From: Methanoregula sp.
GTDB lineage: Archaea; Halobacteriota; Methanomicrobia; Methanomicrobiales; Methanospirillaceae
Direction of reading: 5' to 3'
Assembly: GCA_026625165.1 (NCBI GenBank)
Contig: CP112999.1
Coordinates: forward strand, 744,001-808,000
Length of the DNA stretch: 64,000 nt
Shown: one piece after another, positions 1 to 9,309 of the stretch
Numbering within the stretch: the first letter of the stretch is position 1
Layout of the letters: each line of letters starts with the position of its first letter
Program-made: the position numbers and the translations under genes
Notes under the pieces: generated by a model
Database searches by the model: none
The model's input: only the letters and a program-made list of their open reading frames with translations
What the model was told of the DNA's origin: nothing

Positions 1-94
1 CCCAGCGCTCCTGGTTGTAAAAAATATAAAATAACTTGAGCGGTTCGGGTTCTGGTGCCTTTTTGCTATCCTTTTTTGCCATTTCAGTACACAT
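1..94 (-). CDS. Start of an unidentified leftward gene (partial)
   Basis: An open frame reads leftward from an ATG at 94 and runs off the window edge, giving 31 codons. The start MCTEMAKKDSKKAPEPEP is lysine- and proline-rich, followed by LKLFYIFYNQERW. A GAGAGGGA ribosome-binding site lies just upstream, which favours the ATG at 94 over the one at 82. It is divergent from thiI, with 159 bp between them. The stretch is too short to assign a family. Confidence rests only on the start signal and the coding-like codon pattern. Confidence 0.5.
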   Translation of the reverse strand, partial: MCTEMAKKDSKKAPEPEPLKLFYIFYNQERW

Positions 95-253
95 GTTTCC
101 CTCTCAAATTAAAGTATTTTTGTTACCGGGCTGAACAATGGAAGAGGTTTTTTAAGATAAAGAACTGCCTTTTTTCCTGTTCATTACCACCCAACTGTTA
201 TCTTAAACAACAGTCAATGATCTGTGACGAAATCTTTTATGAGGTGCTGATCT

Positions 254-1426
254 GTGAAATGCGTGATGGTGAGGTACGGCGAGCTGTTTTTGAAAAGTGA
301 GCCGGTCAAACGCCATTTTATCGGCCTTCTGATGCGCAATATCAAAAAGGCGCTGGACTCCGAAGGGCTCCCTCATAAATTTGACCTTTTCCGGGGCAGG
401 ATGCTGGTGCCGGGCGATGACCCCGAACGGATTGCGTCTGTCGTCTGCCGGGTCTTCGGGGTAGTCGATGTGAGCGTCTGCACCCGGACGACAAACAGCC
501 TTGACGACCTCTGCTCCGCAGCCATTGATACTGCAGAAGGAAACCTGAAACCGGGGATGAGCTTTGCCATTAGGGCAAAACGGCAGGGGGTTTTTGGGTA
601 CACCAGCCAGCAGATGGGGGAGGTGATCGGCAGGGTGGTATCCGGCCACATTGCCGGTGCCCGTGTCGACCTCTCGCACCCCGATTATGAAATTTTTATC
701 GAGGCACGGGACTTCGGGGGGTTTGTGTATGACCGGCGGATTGAAGCGCCCGGAGGACTCCCGCTCGGCACGCAGGGCAGGGTCTGCGTCCTGCTCTCAT
801 CTGGTATTGATTCGCCTGTTGCATCGTGGCTTTCAATGAAGCGCGGGTGCGAAGTGACGCACCTGCACATGGATGCCGGGCGTTGGGCAGGCCCGGACGT
901 TAAAGAGGCTGCGGTTGAGAACCACCGGCGGCTTTCGCTCTGGTGCCGGGGCTTTGCCCTCCCGATGCTCGTGTTTGACAGCGAACCGCTCTATGATGCG
1001 ATGGAGGAGCACCGGATCCCGCCCCGTAACCGGTGCGTGATCTGCAAACGGTTCATGATGCGGGCAGGCAGCGTCATTGTCCCAAAGCAGCACGCCCTTG
1101 CGCTTGTTACCGGCGACAGCCTCGGGCAGGTCGCCTCCCAGACGCTCCCCAACGTTGTTGTCATTTCGGACGCAGCAACTGTTCCGGTGCTTCGCCCCCT
1201 CATCACGTATGACAAGCAGGAAACAATCGACATCGCCCGCCGGATCGGGACGTTCGATGCCCATCCAAAAGATCTTGCGTGCCGGGCAGTCCCGAGAATG
1301 CCGGCGACTGCTGCCATGTCTGAAGAGATCCGGGCTTGCGAGGAAAAAATGGATATGGAGTCTCTTGTTGCCTGCGCAGTAAAGGGACCGGAAATTATCA
1401 TTGCAAAAAACGGGACAATCCTTTGA
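254..1426 (+). CDS. thiI: tRNA 4-thiouridine synthetase ThiI, archaeal type
   Basis: This 390-residue protein adenylates and thiolates uridine 8 of tRNA, and may also supply sulfur for thiamine. The N-terminal part fits the ferredoxin-like plus THUMP RNA-binding region. A PP-loop nucleotide motif, SSGIDSPVASW, follows at about residue 180. There is no C-terminal rhodanese domain, as is usual in archaea. Instead Cys261 and Cys264 (CVIC) and Cys343 (LACR) match the three cysteines known to hold a [3Fe-4S] cluster in methanogen ThiI; that assignment is by analogy. The start is a GTG at 254 with GAGGTG upstream. The downstream radical SAM gene begins 73 bp after the stop. Confidence 0.9.
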   Translation: MKCVMVRYGELFLKSEPVKRHFIGLLMRNIKKALDSEGLPHKFDLFRGRMLVPGDDPERIASVVCRVFGVVDVSVCTRTTNSLDDLCSAAIDTAEGNLKPGMSFAIRAKRQGVFGYTSQQMGEVIGRVVSGHIAGARVDLSHPDYEIFIEARDFGGFVYDRRIEAPGGLPLGTQGRVCVLLSSGIDSPVASWLSMKRGCEVTHLHMDAGRWAGPDVKEAAVENHRRLSLWCRGFALPMLVFDSEPLYDAMEEHRIPPRNRCVICKRFMMRAGSVIVPKQHALALVTGDSLGQVASQTLPNVVVISDAATVPVLRPLITYDKQETIDIARRIGTFDAHPKDLACRAVPRMPATAAMSEEIRACEEKMDMESLVACAVKGPEIIIAKNGTIL

Positions 1427-1499
1427 GACGGGATATCATAACCGGTTTTTAACAACAACCCTTACATCTCTAAAACGAGATTCTCATACAGCGATCCCG

Positions 1500-2441
1500 A
1501 TGCCGCCTTCAGAGCATCAGCCCCGATACCTCAGACTGCTCGCAACCGGTGAACTGGAAGACCGGAGAGAGAAAGCATCAGCACTCCTGCAGGAGTGCAC
1601 GGTCTGCCCCCGCGGGTGCCGGGTGAACCGCTCCGAGGGGGAAACGGGTTTTTGCAAAACAGGTATGCGGGCGCAGGTAACAAGTTTCGGGCCGCATTTC
1701 GGCGAGGAGCCGGAACTTGTCGGGCGAAGGGGTTCCGGCACGATCTTTATATCTCACTGTAACCTTGCATGCGAGTATTGCCAGAACTATACCATCAGCC
1801 AGTGCGGGCACGGGCAGGAAACAACTCCCGGAGATCTTGGGGCAATGATGCTCTCATTGCAGCGGCAGGGATGCCATAACATCAACATTGTCACGCCTTC
1901 GCATGTCGTGCCGCAGATCCTCGATGCCGTAAGCGTCGCTGCAGCACAGGGGCTCCGCATCCCGCTCGTTTATAATTCCGGGGGATATGACTCCGTGGAC
2001 ACGATCAGACTTCTTGACGGGGTAGTTGACATTTACATGCCGGATGCAAAATACGGGAGGGATGAGATTGCCCTTGCGCTCTCCCATGCCCCTGATTATG
2101 TACCGGTCATGAAATCGGCCCTAAGGGAGATGCACCGGCAGGTCGGAGACCTCGTGGTTGAGCAGGGTGTTGCGGCAAGGGGGATGATCATCCGCCATCT
2201 TGTCCTGCCGGGTAATCTTGCTGACAGCGAAATTGTCCTGAAATTTATTGCAGACGGGATCTCGCGGGATTCGTACGTCAATATCATGGCACAGTACCGT
2301 CCCGCGTGGCATGCTGTGCACATTGCAGACCGGCAACCCGCATTCCACAGCCTGAAAAGACCGGTGACGGGCAGGGAGTTCCGTTACGCGATCCAGTGTG
2401 CAAAGGATGCCGGATTATATCGCGGGTTTCCTGTTTTATAA
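1500..2441 (+). CDS. Radical SAM protein of the pyruvate formate-lyase activase-like group (COG1313)
   Basis: This is a roughly 313-residue single-domain radical SAM protein. The CNLACEYC motif gives the CxxxCxxC triad that binds the catalytic [4Fe-4S] cluster and S-adenosylmethionine. Before it lies an extra cysteine pair in CTVCPRGCRVNR, typical of this group. The frame stays open back to 1401, overlapping thiI, but family members begin close to the YLRLLATGELEDR stretch, so the ATG at 1500 is preferred. The family resembles PflA, yet no pyruvate formate-lyase gene is nearby, so the substrate is unknown. The spacing after thiI would allow cotranscription. Confidence 0.8.
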   Translation: MPPSEHQPRYLRLLATGELEDRREKASALLQECTVCPRGCRVNRSEGETGFCKTGMRAQVTSFGPHFGEEPELVGRRGSGTIFISHCNLACEYCQNYTISQCGHGQETTPGDLGAMMLSLQRQGCHNINIVTPSHVVPQILDAVSVAAAQGLRIPLVYNSGGYDSVDTIRLLDGVVDIYMPDAKYGRDEIALALSHAPDYVPVMKSALREMHRQVGDLVVEQGVAARGMIIRHLVLPGNLADSEIVLKFIADGISRDSYVNIMAQYRPAWHAVHIADRQPAFHSLKRPVTGREFRYAIQCAKDAGLYRGFPVL

Positions 2442-2521
2442 AAAATTCCTGCTGGAGTGCTGTGCCGGACTAATAAAACGCCGGTCAATGATTGCAGGAC
2501 CTGGTCGCTGGATGAGAACGG

Positions 2522-4738
2522 TTATTTTTCTTTTACAATTATTGTAAACATTGTTCCTTTGGCCCGGTCCAGTCCGATGGTACCCGAGAGCTGCTCTACA
2601 AGGGAAATCACCAGCCGGAGTCCCAGCGACGGGGCATTACGCCAGTCAAAACCCTCCGGGATTCCCACCCCGTTATCCTTGTATATGATCGTGAGCTGGC
2701 GTTCTGTTTTTTTTATTGAAATTTCAATCTCGCCTTTTCTTCCTTCGGGAAATGCATGTTTTAGTGAGTTTGAGATCAGTTCATTGACCATAAGGCCGAT
2801 GGGGATGGCGGTGTCAATATTCAAGGTGATGTCCTTCATCTCGATTTTTGCAGTGACCAGGCCCCGGTCAAGGACGTAATAATCAAGGAGGATCGTCACC
2901 AGATTGCGGATGTATTCTGAAAGGATGATATGGGAAAGATCTTCGGAACGGTACAGCTTCTCGTGCACCAGTGCCATGACTTTGATCCGGTTCTGGCTTT
3001 CCTGGAGCATCTTTTTTACATTCTCATCATCAATCTGCCGTGTCTGGAGGTTTAAGAGGCTGATGACTATCTGGAGGTTATTTTTGACGCGATGATGGAT
3101 CTCTCGCAGGAGCACGACTTTTTCCTGCAGGGACGCATTGATCTTGGCGGTGCGTTCTGCAATTCCCCGTTCCAGTTCCTCATTGAAGGAGCGGAGCCTG
3201 TCCTCGGCTTTTTTACGTTCCGTGACATCCCGGATCGTCTCGATAGCCCCGGTCTTGTTTCCCTTTTCATCATAGAGGGGGCTTGCCTTTCCCCATAAGG
3301 TCCTGACTCTCCCGAGCGGCTGTGGCAGGTCTGTTTCCGCAATGATCAGGTCCCCGTATCTCTGGATAATATTGTAATATTTCCGCTCCAGCACCTCGTC
3401 TGATTCAAATATAAGGTCGACAAGGATAGGTCTTCTTGTCCCGTAAAAGGGGAGTGCGTATTCATAGTTTCCCTTTCCCACCATATCCTGTGCCTTAACA
3501 CCGGTCATCTCTTCGATCGCCTTATTCCATGCAACGACCTTTCCCGCCCGATCGATAACGAGCGTCGCATCCGGCAGGTGATCGATGATCTCGGCAAGCT
3601 GGTGTTCAGACTCTTTTAATGCCGCCTCGGCCTTCTTCCGGTCCGTAATGTCATGGATGATCGAATAAAAGAGCGGCTTGCCCCTGACGGTGATGGGGCC
3701 GGAGAAGATCTCAACGTTCCGGCGTTCCCCGCTGGCAAGGAAGTGATTTGAGAAGAAATGCCGCTCCTTCTCATTTTTTGCAACGGACAGGTCCCGGAGC
3801 ACTTTTTCTGCGGGGAGCCGGTTGAGATCGAAGATCCGCATGCCGGTCAGCTGTTCGCGGGTGTATCCGTAATAGGTGCAGGCGGCAGAGTTTGCATCGA
3901 CTATCATCCCGGTATCCGGGTCGATGAGCAGGGAAACGGTGTTGTTATGATAGAACAGTGCGCTGTAGCGCGCCTCGCTCTCTTTTAATGCATCTTCAGC
4001 CTGTTTTCGTTCGGTGATGTCTGTCCCGATCGCGACAAAACTGGGCAAAACACCCTGTTCGGAGGGGATCGCACGGGTGTTCCACGAGATTATCCTGAGA
4101 TCACCTTTTTTTGTGAGGATAACCGATTCGAAATGTTCGAAGTATTTGTTCTCATTGATGATCCTCCTGATGGTACCGGTAATATTTTTCCGGTACAACA
4201 TGTCGGGATACAGCTGCTTCCAGATGGAGTTTTTTCCCACAACTTCGCCGGCCAAGTACCCGCTGATATCTTCAGCAGCCTTGTTCCAGACCAGGATCGT
4301 CCCCTTTGAATCAAGCACCGTCAGCCATACCAATGCATTGGAAATGATATTTTCCTGGAACTGGCTGAGCCTCTGGATCTCAGATTGTTTCCTTTTAAGG
4401 TGTATTGAGAGGTACGCAATGATCAGCGCAACCCCCATAAATGTGATAAAACGTTCGACTGCACCAATGATTTCAGAACCATTCAGGGGATTAAAATACA
4501 CCACCATCAGGACGTAGGACACTCCCAGTAATGCTGAACACAAAACCCCTTTTTTCTGGTACCGGTAGGCGAATATGATGATTGGGAAATAATACAGGTG
4601 CATGAAAATTGTGGTTATTCCCCGGGAAACACAGTAATACGTGAAAAAAACCAGCAGCGCTGTTATAGTAAAGAGAAATATCCTCCAGATCCGTTCAGAT
4701 ATTCCGGAAAAACTTAGTTCAGTCCAGTCGAATTTCAT
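2522..4738 (-). CDS. Membrane PAS sensor kinase, HisKA_2 type
   Basis: The roughly 738-residue sensor kinase begins with about four membrane segments (residues 15-115), including GITTIFMHLYYFPIIIFAY. Three or four PAS domains follow, each ending in an ITERK or ITDRK PAC-like motif (for example GTDITERKQ and IHDITDRKK). The C-terminus carries a HisKA_2 phosphoacceptor region, REIHHRVKNNLQIVISLL, and an HATPase domain with NELISNSLKHAF and DNGVGIPEGF. The membrane module and first PAS closely resemble those of the 1689-residue kinase at 23870-28939, so the two are paralogs. No response regulator lies beside it. The longer frame opens with TTG at 4744; ATG at 4738 is preferred. Confidence 0.9.
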   Translation of the reverse strand: MKFDWTELSFSGISERIWRIFLFTITALLVFFTYYCVSRGITTIFMHLYYFPIIIFAYRYQKKGVLCSALLGVSYVLMVVYFNPLNGSEIIGAVERFITFMGVALIIAYLSIHLKRKQSEIQRLSQFQENIISNALVWLTVLDSKGTILVWNKAAEDISGYLAGEVVGKNSIWKQLYPDMLYRKNITGTIRRIINENKYFEHFESVILTKKGDLRIISWNTRAIPSEQGVLPSFVAIGTDITERKQAEDALKESEARYSALFYHNNTVSLLIDPDTGMIVDANSAACTYYGYTREQLTGMRIFDLNRLPAEKVLRDLSVAKNEKERHFFSNHFLASGERRNVEIFSGPITVRGKPLFYSIIHDITDRKKAEAALKESEHQLAEIIDHLPDATLVIDRAGKVVAWNKAIEEMTGVKAQDMVGKGNYEYALPFYGTRRPILVDLIFESDEVLERKYYNIIQRYGDLIIAETDLPQPLGRVRTLWGKASPLYDEKGNKTGAIETIRDVTERKKAEDRLRSFNEELERGIAERTAKINASLQEKVVLLREIHHRVKNNLQIVISLLNLQTRQIDDENVKKMLQESQNRIKVMALVHEKLYRSEDLSHIILSEYIRNLVTILLDYYVLDRGLVTAKIEMKDITLNIDTAIPIGLMVNELISNSLKHAFPEGRKGEIEISIKKTERQLTIIYKDNGVGIPEGFDWRNAPSLGLRLVISLVEQLSGTIGLDRAKGTMFTIIVKEK

Positions 4739-5046
4739 CAGCAAACAACGCTCGCATTACGAAACTGTTATGGGTTATTTGTGGGGAAATATGTTAAATA
4801 CAACGGTGCGCGCCGGTGCAAGCCCCTCCTTATCATAAGATTTCAGGTCTAATATGTAAAAACAGGAATACGGGGGTAGGTCCCTCGGATTATGGTGGGA
4901 AACAAACCACGGACGGACATGCAGAGCAAAATGCGTTTATCTTTTAATGACGGGTACCTAAAAGGGAATACGGAATATGGGTAATCCCGCAATGCAGGCA
5001 GGCTGGTCCAACTTTAGTACGGATTGCATCTTTAATTAAAAAGGAT
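4739..5046. other. Intergenic region upstream of the PAS kinase
   Basis: No convincing gene is seen on either strand. It holds the promoter side of the leftward kinase (an AT-rich TATA-like stretch near 4790-4800 on the minus strand) and the 3' side of the polyphosphate enzyme. A TTTAATTAAA palindrome lies just downstream of the stop at 5047 and may aid termination. Confidence 0.4.
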
Positions 5047-6525
5047 TTATCGTAACAACCACTCTTCGATATAGTCGGTGACGGTCCGGAGCGTCTTTAC
5101 CCTCGCGTACTGTTTGTCATCCGATTCGACAACAGTCCACGGGGCAAGCTGGGTACTGGTGCGTGCGAGCATCTCGTCTAACGCCTCCTCGTATTCGTCC
5201 CATTTCTTCCGGTTCCTCCAGTCCTCATCGGTAATCTTCCACTGCTTGAGCGGGTCGTTCTGCCGCTGGTTGAAACGGTCAAGCTGCTCATCCTTTGAGA
5301 TCTCGAGCCAGAACTTCACAAGCCCCCCCCCGCTCCCGACATAGACCTCCTCCATCTCGTTGATCTCGTTATACGCCCGCTTCCATTCATGGGGTTTGCA
5401 GAATCCTTCAACACGCTCCACAAGCACCCGGCCGTACCAGCTGCGGTCAAAGACCGTGATATGTCCGTTGTTCGGGAATCTCGTATAAAAACGCCAGAGG
5501 TAGTGATGATCAAGTTCTGTCTGGTCGGGGGGCCCAATCGGGACGACATCATAACCCCGGGGGTTCATGTGCCGTACAAGCCGCATTATATTGCCTCCTT
5601 TCCCGGCAGCATCCCAACCCTCATACACGATTATGAGGGGGATCTTGCGTTTGTACAGGGAATACTGGAGATCACGGATCTTTTCCTGATACTTCAACAG
5701 ATCCGCCTGGTATTCAGCCTTTGATAAAGAGACGGGTGCTGCAGACTTTCGTTTGAAACCGGTCTTTTTTGGCTTTATGATATCCTCCTCTTTCTCTTTT
5801 TTTCCGTGGGAATTTTTTGAGGGGAGGTGCTTTTCAAGCGTTTTGATGACTGTTGAATAAACTTTTAAGATTGTATGGTTCTTATCGGTCGCTTCCACGA
5901 TTGTCCATGGTGCATTGGGAAAATCCGTGCCCTGAATGAACTGTTCGATGATGGGCAGGTAATTGTCGTAATGGTGGTGGAAGTCCCAATCCCCGCGGGT
6001 GATCATCCACGAAGTCAGGGGATCGTTCTCCCGTTCATTAAGCCGTTTTTTCTGCTCTTCCTTGCTTATATGCAGGAAAAATTTTATGACAATAGCCCCG
6101 TCGTCCGAGAGATGCCGTTCGTAACTGTTGATCGATGAGATTGAGCGTTTCATGCCATTCTTCCAGTCGATCCCCGACATCTTTTCTGCAAGGGCCCGGC
6201 TGTACCAGCTCCTTGCAAAGATTGCAATCCGTCCCTTGGCGGGTGTCCGCACCTGGAAGCGCCAGAGAAGCGGGCGTGCACGCTCTTCATCATTTGGGGA
6301 ACCGATCGAGTGCATGGAAAAGCCACGGGGATCGAGGAAATGGATGAGTTCGTTGATGACCATCGTGATCCCGGATGCATTCCACCCCTCGACTACGATG
6401 ATGGTCGGAATCTTATGGTCGCGAAGGGAACGCTGCAGGACGCCAAGCTGCTGCTGGAGAGGTTCAATGGACTTCTCAAAGGTCTTGTCATCGGTCGTTT
6501 TGGTCAGGTCATAATGTTCAAACAT
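5047..6525 (-). CDS. pap: Two-domain PPK2 protein, polyphosphate:AMP phosphotransferase type
   Basis: The 492 residues hold two PPK2 kinase domains, the layout of polyphosphate:AMP phosphotransferases, which make ADP from AMP and polyphosphate. The C-terminal domain has an intact Walker A, EGWDAAGKGGNIMRL, and lid/Walker B motif, FDRSWYGRVLVERVEG, so it should be the catalytic half. In the N-terminal domain the loop reads EGWNASGITMVINEL, without the lysine, and the second motif is FARSWYSRALAEKMSG. That half is probably structural, as known for this class. A lysine-rich linker at about residues 235-265 joins them. The gene stands alone, and regulation is not evident. ADP versus GDP specificity cannot be read from the sequence. 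Confidence 0.88.
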   Translation of the reverse strand: MFEHYDLTKTTDDKTFEKSIEPLQQQLGVLQRSLRDHKIPTIIVVEGWNASGITMVINELIHFLDPRGFSMHSIGSPNDEERARPLLWRFQVRTPAKGRIAIFARSWYSRALAEKMSGIDWKNGMKRSISSINSYERHLSDDGAIVIKFFLHISKEEQKKRLNERENDPLTSWMITRGDWDFHHHYDNYLPIIEQFIQGTDFPNAPWTIVEATDKNHTILKVYSTVIKTLEKHLPSKNSHGKKEKEEDIIKPKKTGFKRKSAAPVSLSKAEYQADLLKYQEKIRDLQYSLYKRKIPLIIVYEGWDAAGKGGNIMRLVRHMNPRGYDVVPIGPPDQTELDHHYLWRFYTRFPNNGHITVFDRSWYGRVLVERVEGFCKPHEWKRAYNEINEMEEVYVGSGGGLVKFWLEISKDEQLDRFNQRQNDPLKQWKITDEDWRNRKKWDEYEEALDEMLARTSTQLAPWTVVESDDKQYARVKTLRTVTDYIEEWLLR

Positions 6526-6667
6526 GCTTTTGCCCCGCTTGTGTCTGCATGCGCAGAATATGCCGGATTAACCGAATCCTATCTCGCTGCTTGCTGATAA
6601 AATCAGTGCAACCGTTCCCGGTAAAAAAAGATGGCAAAAATGAGGTGTTGGGAGTATACAGGAACGG

Positions 6668-7846
6668 TCAGGTGACCTTCAGCCCGTTCTCCTGTGCAAT
6701 CCCTATAAACACTGCTGCGACGTACTGTGCCTGCCGCTGTGTCATACCATAGGTATTGTATTTCCAGACGCGTGTTGCGCCGGGAATGATCCCGGTGACG
6801 CCTCTCTCTGACAGTGCACCGGAGAAAAAGAACCCGCGTTTTTTATGCGTCTGTGCAACCGTGTCAAACGATGCGGTCGTATCCACACGGGTGAGGGCGT
6901 GTTTCCGTGGATATTCTGACAGCACGCGTGTCCCTTCAATGGAACGGAGTGCGTCGATGACAACCGCCGCGTTTTCCAATTCGCGTCCAAAATGCTTCAC
7001 CCGCTCCTTCACATGGGGGAATGACGCCATCATGCCGACAAGGGTAACGCCCATCAGCGTGCACCCCATCATCTCAGGTTCCTTGATCCCAAATTTCCTG
7101 CCGGTCACATCCCCGGCGATCATTGTCGTGCGGAACACTTCTTTGGCACGTTCCGCGGTGCATGCAAGTACTCCGGATGGCGCAGGTGCCGCCATGCTCT
7201 TGTGCCCGGAACCGATCACAAAGTCAGCGCCCAGGCTTTTGCCATCTACCGGCATGATCCCGACCGTGTATGCACCGTTATACAGCACGGGGATGTCATA
7301 CTGGTGCGCGACCTTTGCTATTGCCTGCACTTCATGGACATTGCCGTACTGGTAATCCACATGGTCGATAAAGGCAAGGACGGGGAGCCGCCCGTGCTGC
7401 TTACGGACTTCCTCAATCTTGTGCGCTGCAGCGTCCGCTGTCACGATTTGCCGGTCGTCTGCCGGGATCTCGCACGCGATACCCCCCGCCCCCTCCACTG
7501 CGAGGAATCCGGTATAATGAGACAGGGATGTGAGCAGGACGGGATCGCCTTTGTGCACGTACGTGTGGGCGACTGCCTGGAACCCCCGGCGTGCACCGGG
7601 CACGACACGGGCTGCGTCCATGTTCAGCCATACCGCGATATCCTTATGGAACTCCGCGATCGGCGGTTTGCTGATATAATCCAGACGGTTGGGCTTGCGG
7701 CAGTTATCGCAGACCGAGTACCCGTCGCCGTACGCGATCACCGCTTTCATCGCGTCCGCCGTCAGCCTTCCCCCGGCCTGTATCGGGTCGATGTTGATCG
7801 CAAGCTCGTCGACCATCCGGGCTTCGATGCCGGCACCGCACCTCAT
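6668..7846 (-). CDS. pscS: O-phosphoseryl-tRNA:Cys-tRNA synthase (SepCysS)
   Basis: This PLP enzyme converts phosphoserine on tRNA-Cys into cysteine, the second step of tRNA-dependent cysteine synthesis in methanogens. The PLP lysine is Lys216 in GSGHKSMAAP, preceded by the FIDHVDYQYGN aspartate region. Cys46 and Cys49 (CDNC) and Cys262 (MMGC) match the cysteines that form the sulfur-carrying cluster in characterised SepCysS. Length (392) is normal for the family. The start codon overlaps the stop of the small upstream gene by ATGA, so translation is probably coupled. The partner SepRS gene is not in this window. Confidence 0.95.
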   Translation of the reverse strand: MRCGAGIEARMVDELAINIDPIQAGGRLTADAMKAVIAYGDGYSVCDNCRKPNRLDYISKPPIAEFHKDIAVWLNMDAARVVPGARRGFQAVAHTYVHKGDPVLLTSLSHYTGFLAVEGAGGIACEIPADDRQIVTADAAAHKIEEVRKQHGRLPVLAFIDHVDYQYGNVHEVQAIAKVAHQYDIPVLYNGAYTVGIMPVDGKSLGADFVIGSGHKSMAAPAPSGVLACTAERAKEVFRTTMIAGDVTGRKFGIKEPEMMGCTLMGVTLVGMMASFPHVKERVKHFGRELENAAVVIDALRSIEGTRVLSEYPRKHALTRVDTTASFDTVAQTHKKRGFFFSGALSERGVTGIIPGATRVWKYNTYGMTQRQAQYVAAVFIGIAQENGLKVT

Positions 7847-8037
7847 TTCTGCATCTCCTGTTTAAGCGATGCGACCTGCCGTTCGAGGTTGTCCAGGAGG
7901 CGCTGCACCTGTGCCTTCTGCTCATCGTCAAACTTGTGGAGCGGAGCGGTCTCCCGTAGCAGGACCCTGAGGTCAGTCAGTGTATACATCGCCTGGAATA
8001 ACATGTCAGCAGCCCGCCGGGACAATAAAATCACCAT
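7843..8037 (-). CDS. Probable SepCysE-like small helical partner of SepCysS
   Basis: This small all-helical protein (about 64 residues from ATG at 8037) is mostly heptad-like, with LRVLLRETAPLHKF and a C-terminal VQRLLDNLERQVASLKQE helix. Its stop overlaps the SepCysS start by 4 bp. In methanogens the transamidosome for tRNA-dependent cysteine synthesis includes SepCysE, a helical linker between SepRS and SepCysS. Position and character support that role here, but the assignment is inference. The frame opens back to 8076. The ATG at 8037 sits about 26 bp from a TACTTAATT TATA-like box, which suggests a leaderless message. Confidence 0.6.
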   Translation of the reverse strand: MVILLSRRAADMLFQAMYTLTDLRVLLRETAPLHKFDDEQKAQVQRLLDNLERQVASLKQEMQK

Positions 8038-8252
8038 ATTACTATTGGACTGGTATGAATTAAGTATCCGGTTCAAGGGTTAAGGGGCCTTATTGAAACC
8101 CCTTGTATTGAGACGCTCTCATTGGGTTCAATGAGTTCCTCAGATAATCGGGAATATTTCCAGGGTAATAAAAATTTGGGGTAAAAAGACCGGCGATGAC
8201 TTTGTTTTTTTGGGTACCAGGAAAAAATGGTTGCGTGCGGGGGTGTCCGTTA

Positions 8253-9065
8253 TCAGGTCTTTCTTTCTCCCAACCGTTCGGCAAAGGAGATCTCACTGCT
8301 TTTTTTCCGGGAGGGATCCTGACGGGGAGTATCCTTTGGGACGGTATCACCATCCGGGATGAAATCCAGCCGGGTTTCATCACCTGATCCGGGCCGGGTA
8401 TCTGATGAGGAGTGCCGTTTTCCTGTAAACGCAAACCTGCTGCGGGCCATCAGGGGAGCCCCCTCTCTCCGGCCGGTGTCTTCAGGTATCCCCCGTCGGC
8501 CTGCGTCCGCTTCCCCCTCATGCTGTTCGGTAAATACATAAAACTGCAGGAAGGCTTCCGGTTCACGGAACACCGAAGCATCGATCCCCTCAAACACGAG
8601 TGTCCGGTCAACCGTGCCGTACCACCCGCCTGCCCGTTCGGTGATGGTGTCGCGGGTTGGCTCAAATATATAGACCCTCTCGATCTCGCCGTGGCGCCCC
8701 CAGGCGGTCTCCGAAATACCGGTACCCTCAAACGTGAAGGTCTTGCCGACTGCCCCGTACTGTCCCCCCTCCCGGACCGCAATCTGCTGCCCGCCGTTCT
8801 CGTACCGGAATGTCCGTGGCGACTGCCCGAACGAAAACGTCTCTTCGAGCATCCCGTACCGGTCGAACAAAAACCTTCTTACGACCTTCTCCTGCCGTGC
8901 AGGGTCGCGTTCCGTCATCATATCCGATGCATGGTCAAAAAGATAGAGACGGCGGAGGATTTTTCTCTCATCCAGTACCCGCACACCGCCGCTGCCATAC
9001 TGGTAGTACCTGAAGATTGATCCCCGTTTTGTCCCCGCATATTCCGTAATGACCGGATCTGCCAT
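8253..9065 (-). CDS. Uncharacterised protein of four degenerate ~44-residue repeats
   Basis: No family is recognised. The first 180 residues fall into four tandem units of about 44 residues, each with a tyrosine/glycine core and alternating aromatic strands; YGMLEETFSF, YGAVGKTFTFEG and YGTVDRTLVFEG are aligned pieces. Units begin with TEYAG, TERD, VREGG and TERAGG. The pattern recalls YD/RHS-type beta repeats, but the match is only structural. The C-terminal 90 residues are charged, of low complexity and probably disordered. No signal peptide is seen, so it is likely cytosolic. GTG at 9074 is an alternative start. Confidence 0.7.
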   Translation of the reverse strand: MADPVITEYAGTKRGSIFRYYQYGSGGVRVLDERKILRRLYLFDHASDMMTERDPARQEKVVRRFLFDRYGMLEETFSFGQSPRTFRYENGGQQIAVREGGQYGAVGKTFTFEGTGISETAWGRHGEIERVYIFEPTRDTITERAGGWYGTVDRTLVFEGIDASVFREPEAFLQFYVFTEQHEGEADAGRRGIPEDTGRREGAPLMARSRFAFTGKRHSSSDTRPGSGDETRLDFIPDGDTVPKDTPRQDPSRKKSSEISFAERLGERKT

Positions 9066-9309
9066 ATCAACCACTCACTTTTGTCATCCTCTGGTTTTCT
9101 AGCGTTATTTCTTTGTGCAAGAAATAGTTTCTTCTGGCATATCGCACTGCTTCTGACTTTGGACCGGATACGAAGTATGAGAGGTCTCAAGCAATAACTA
9201 TTCACGGACCCGGTTTTCCTCATCATTTTATCATGTAACATGAACAAAATTAAGCATCAGGTTACGAGAACGGATTGTACGTAACAATAAAAAAACCGGG
9301 AGTCTTTTC

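Noticed and set aside
4800-4860. Riboswitch-like hairpin before the PAS kinase
   Set aside because: A few GC-rich inverted bases are present, but no conserved riboswitch core could be read.
7202-8083. A 293-codon rightward open frame across SepCysS
   Set aside because: It is antisense to two supported genes and has no ribosome-binding site or motif.
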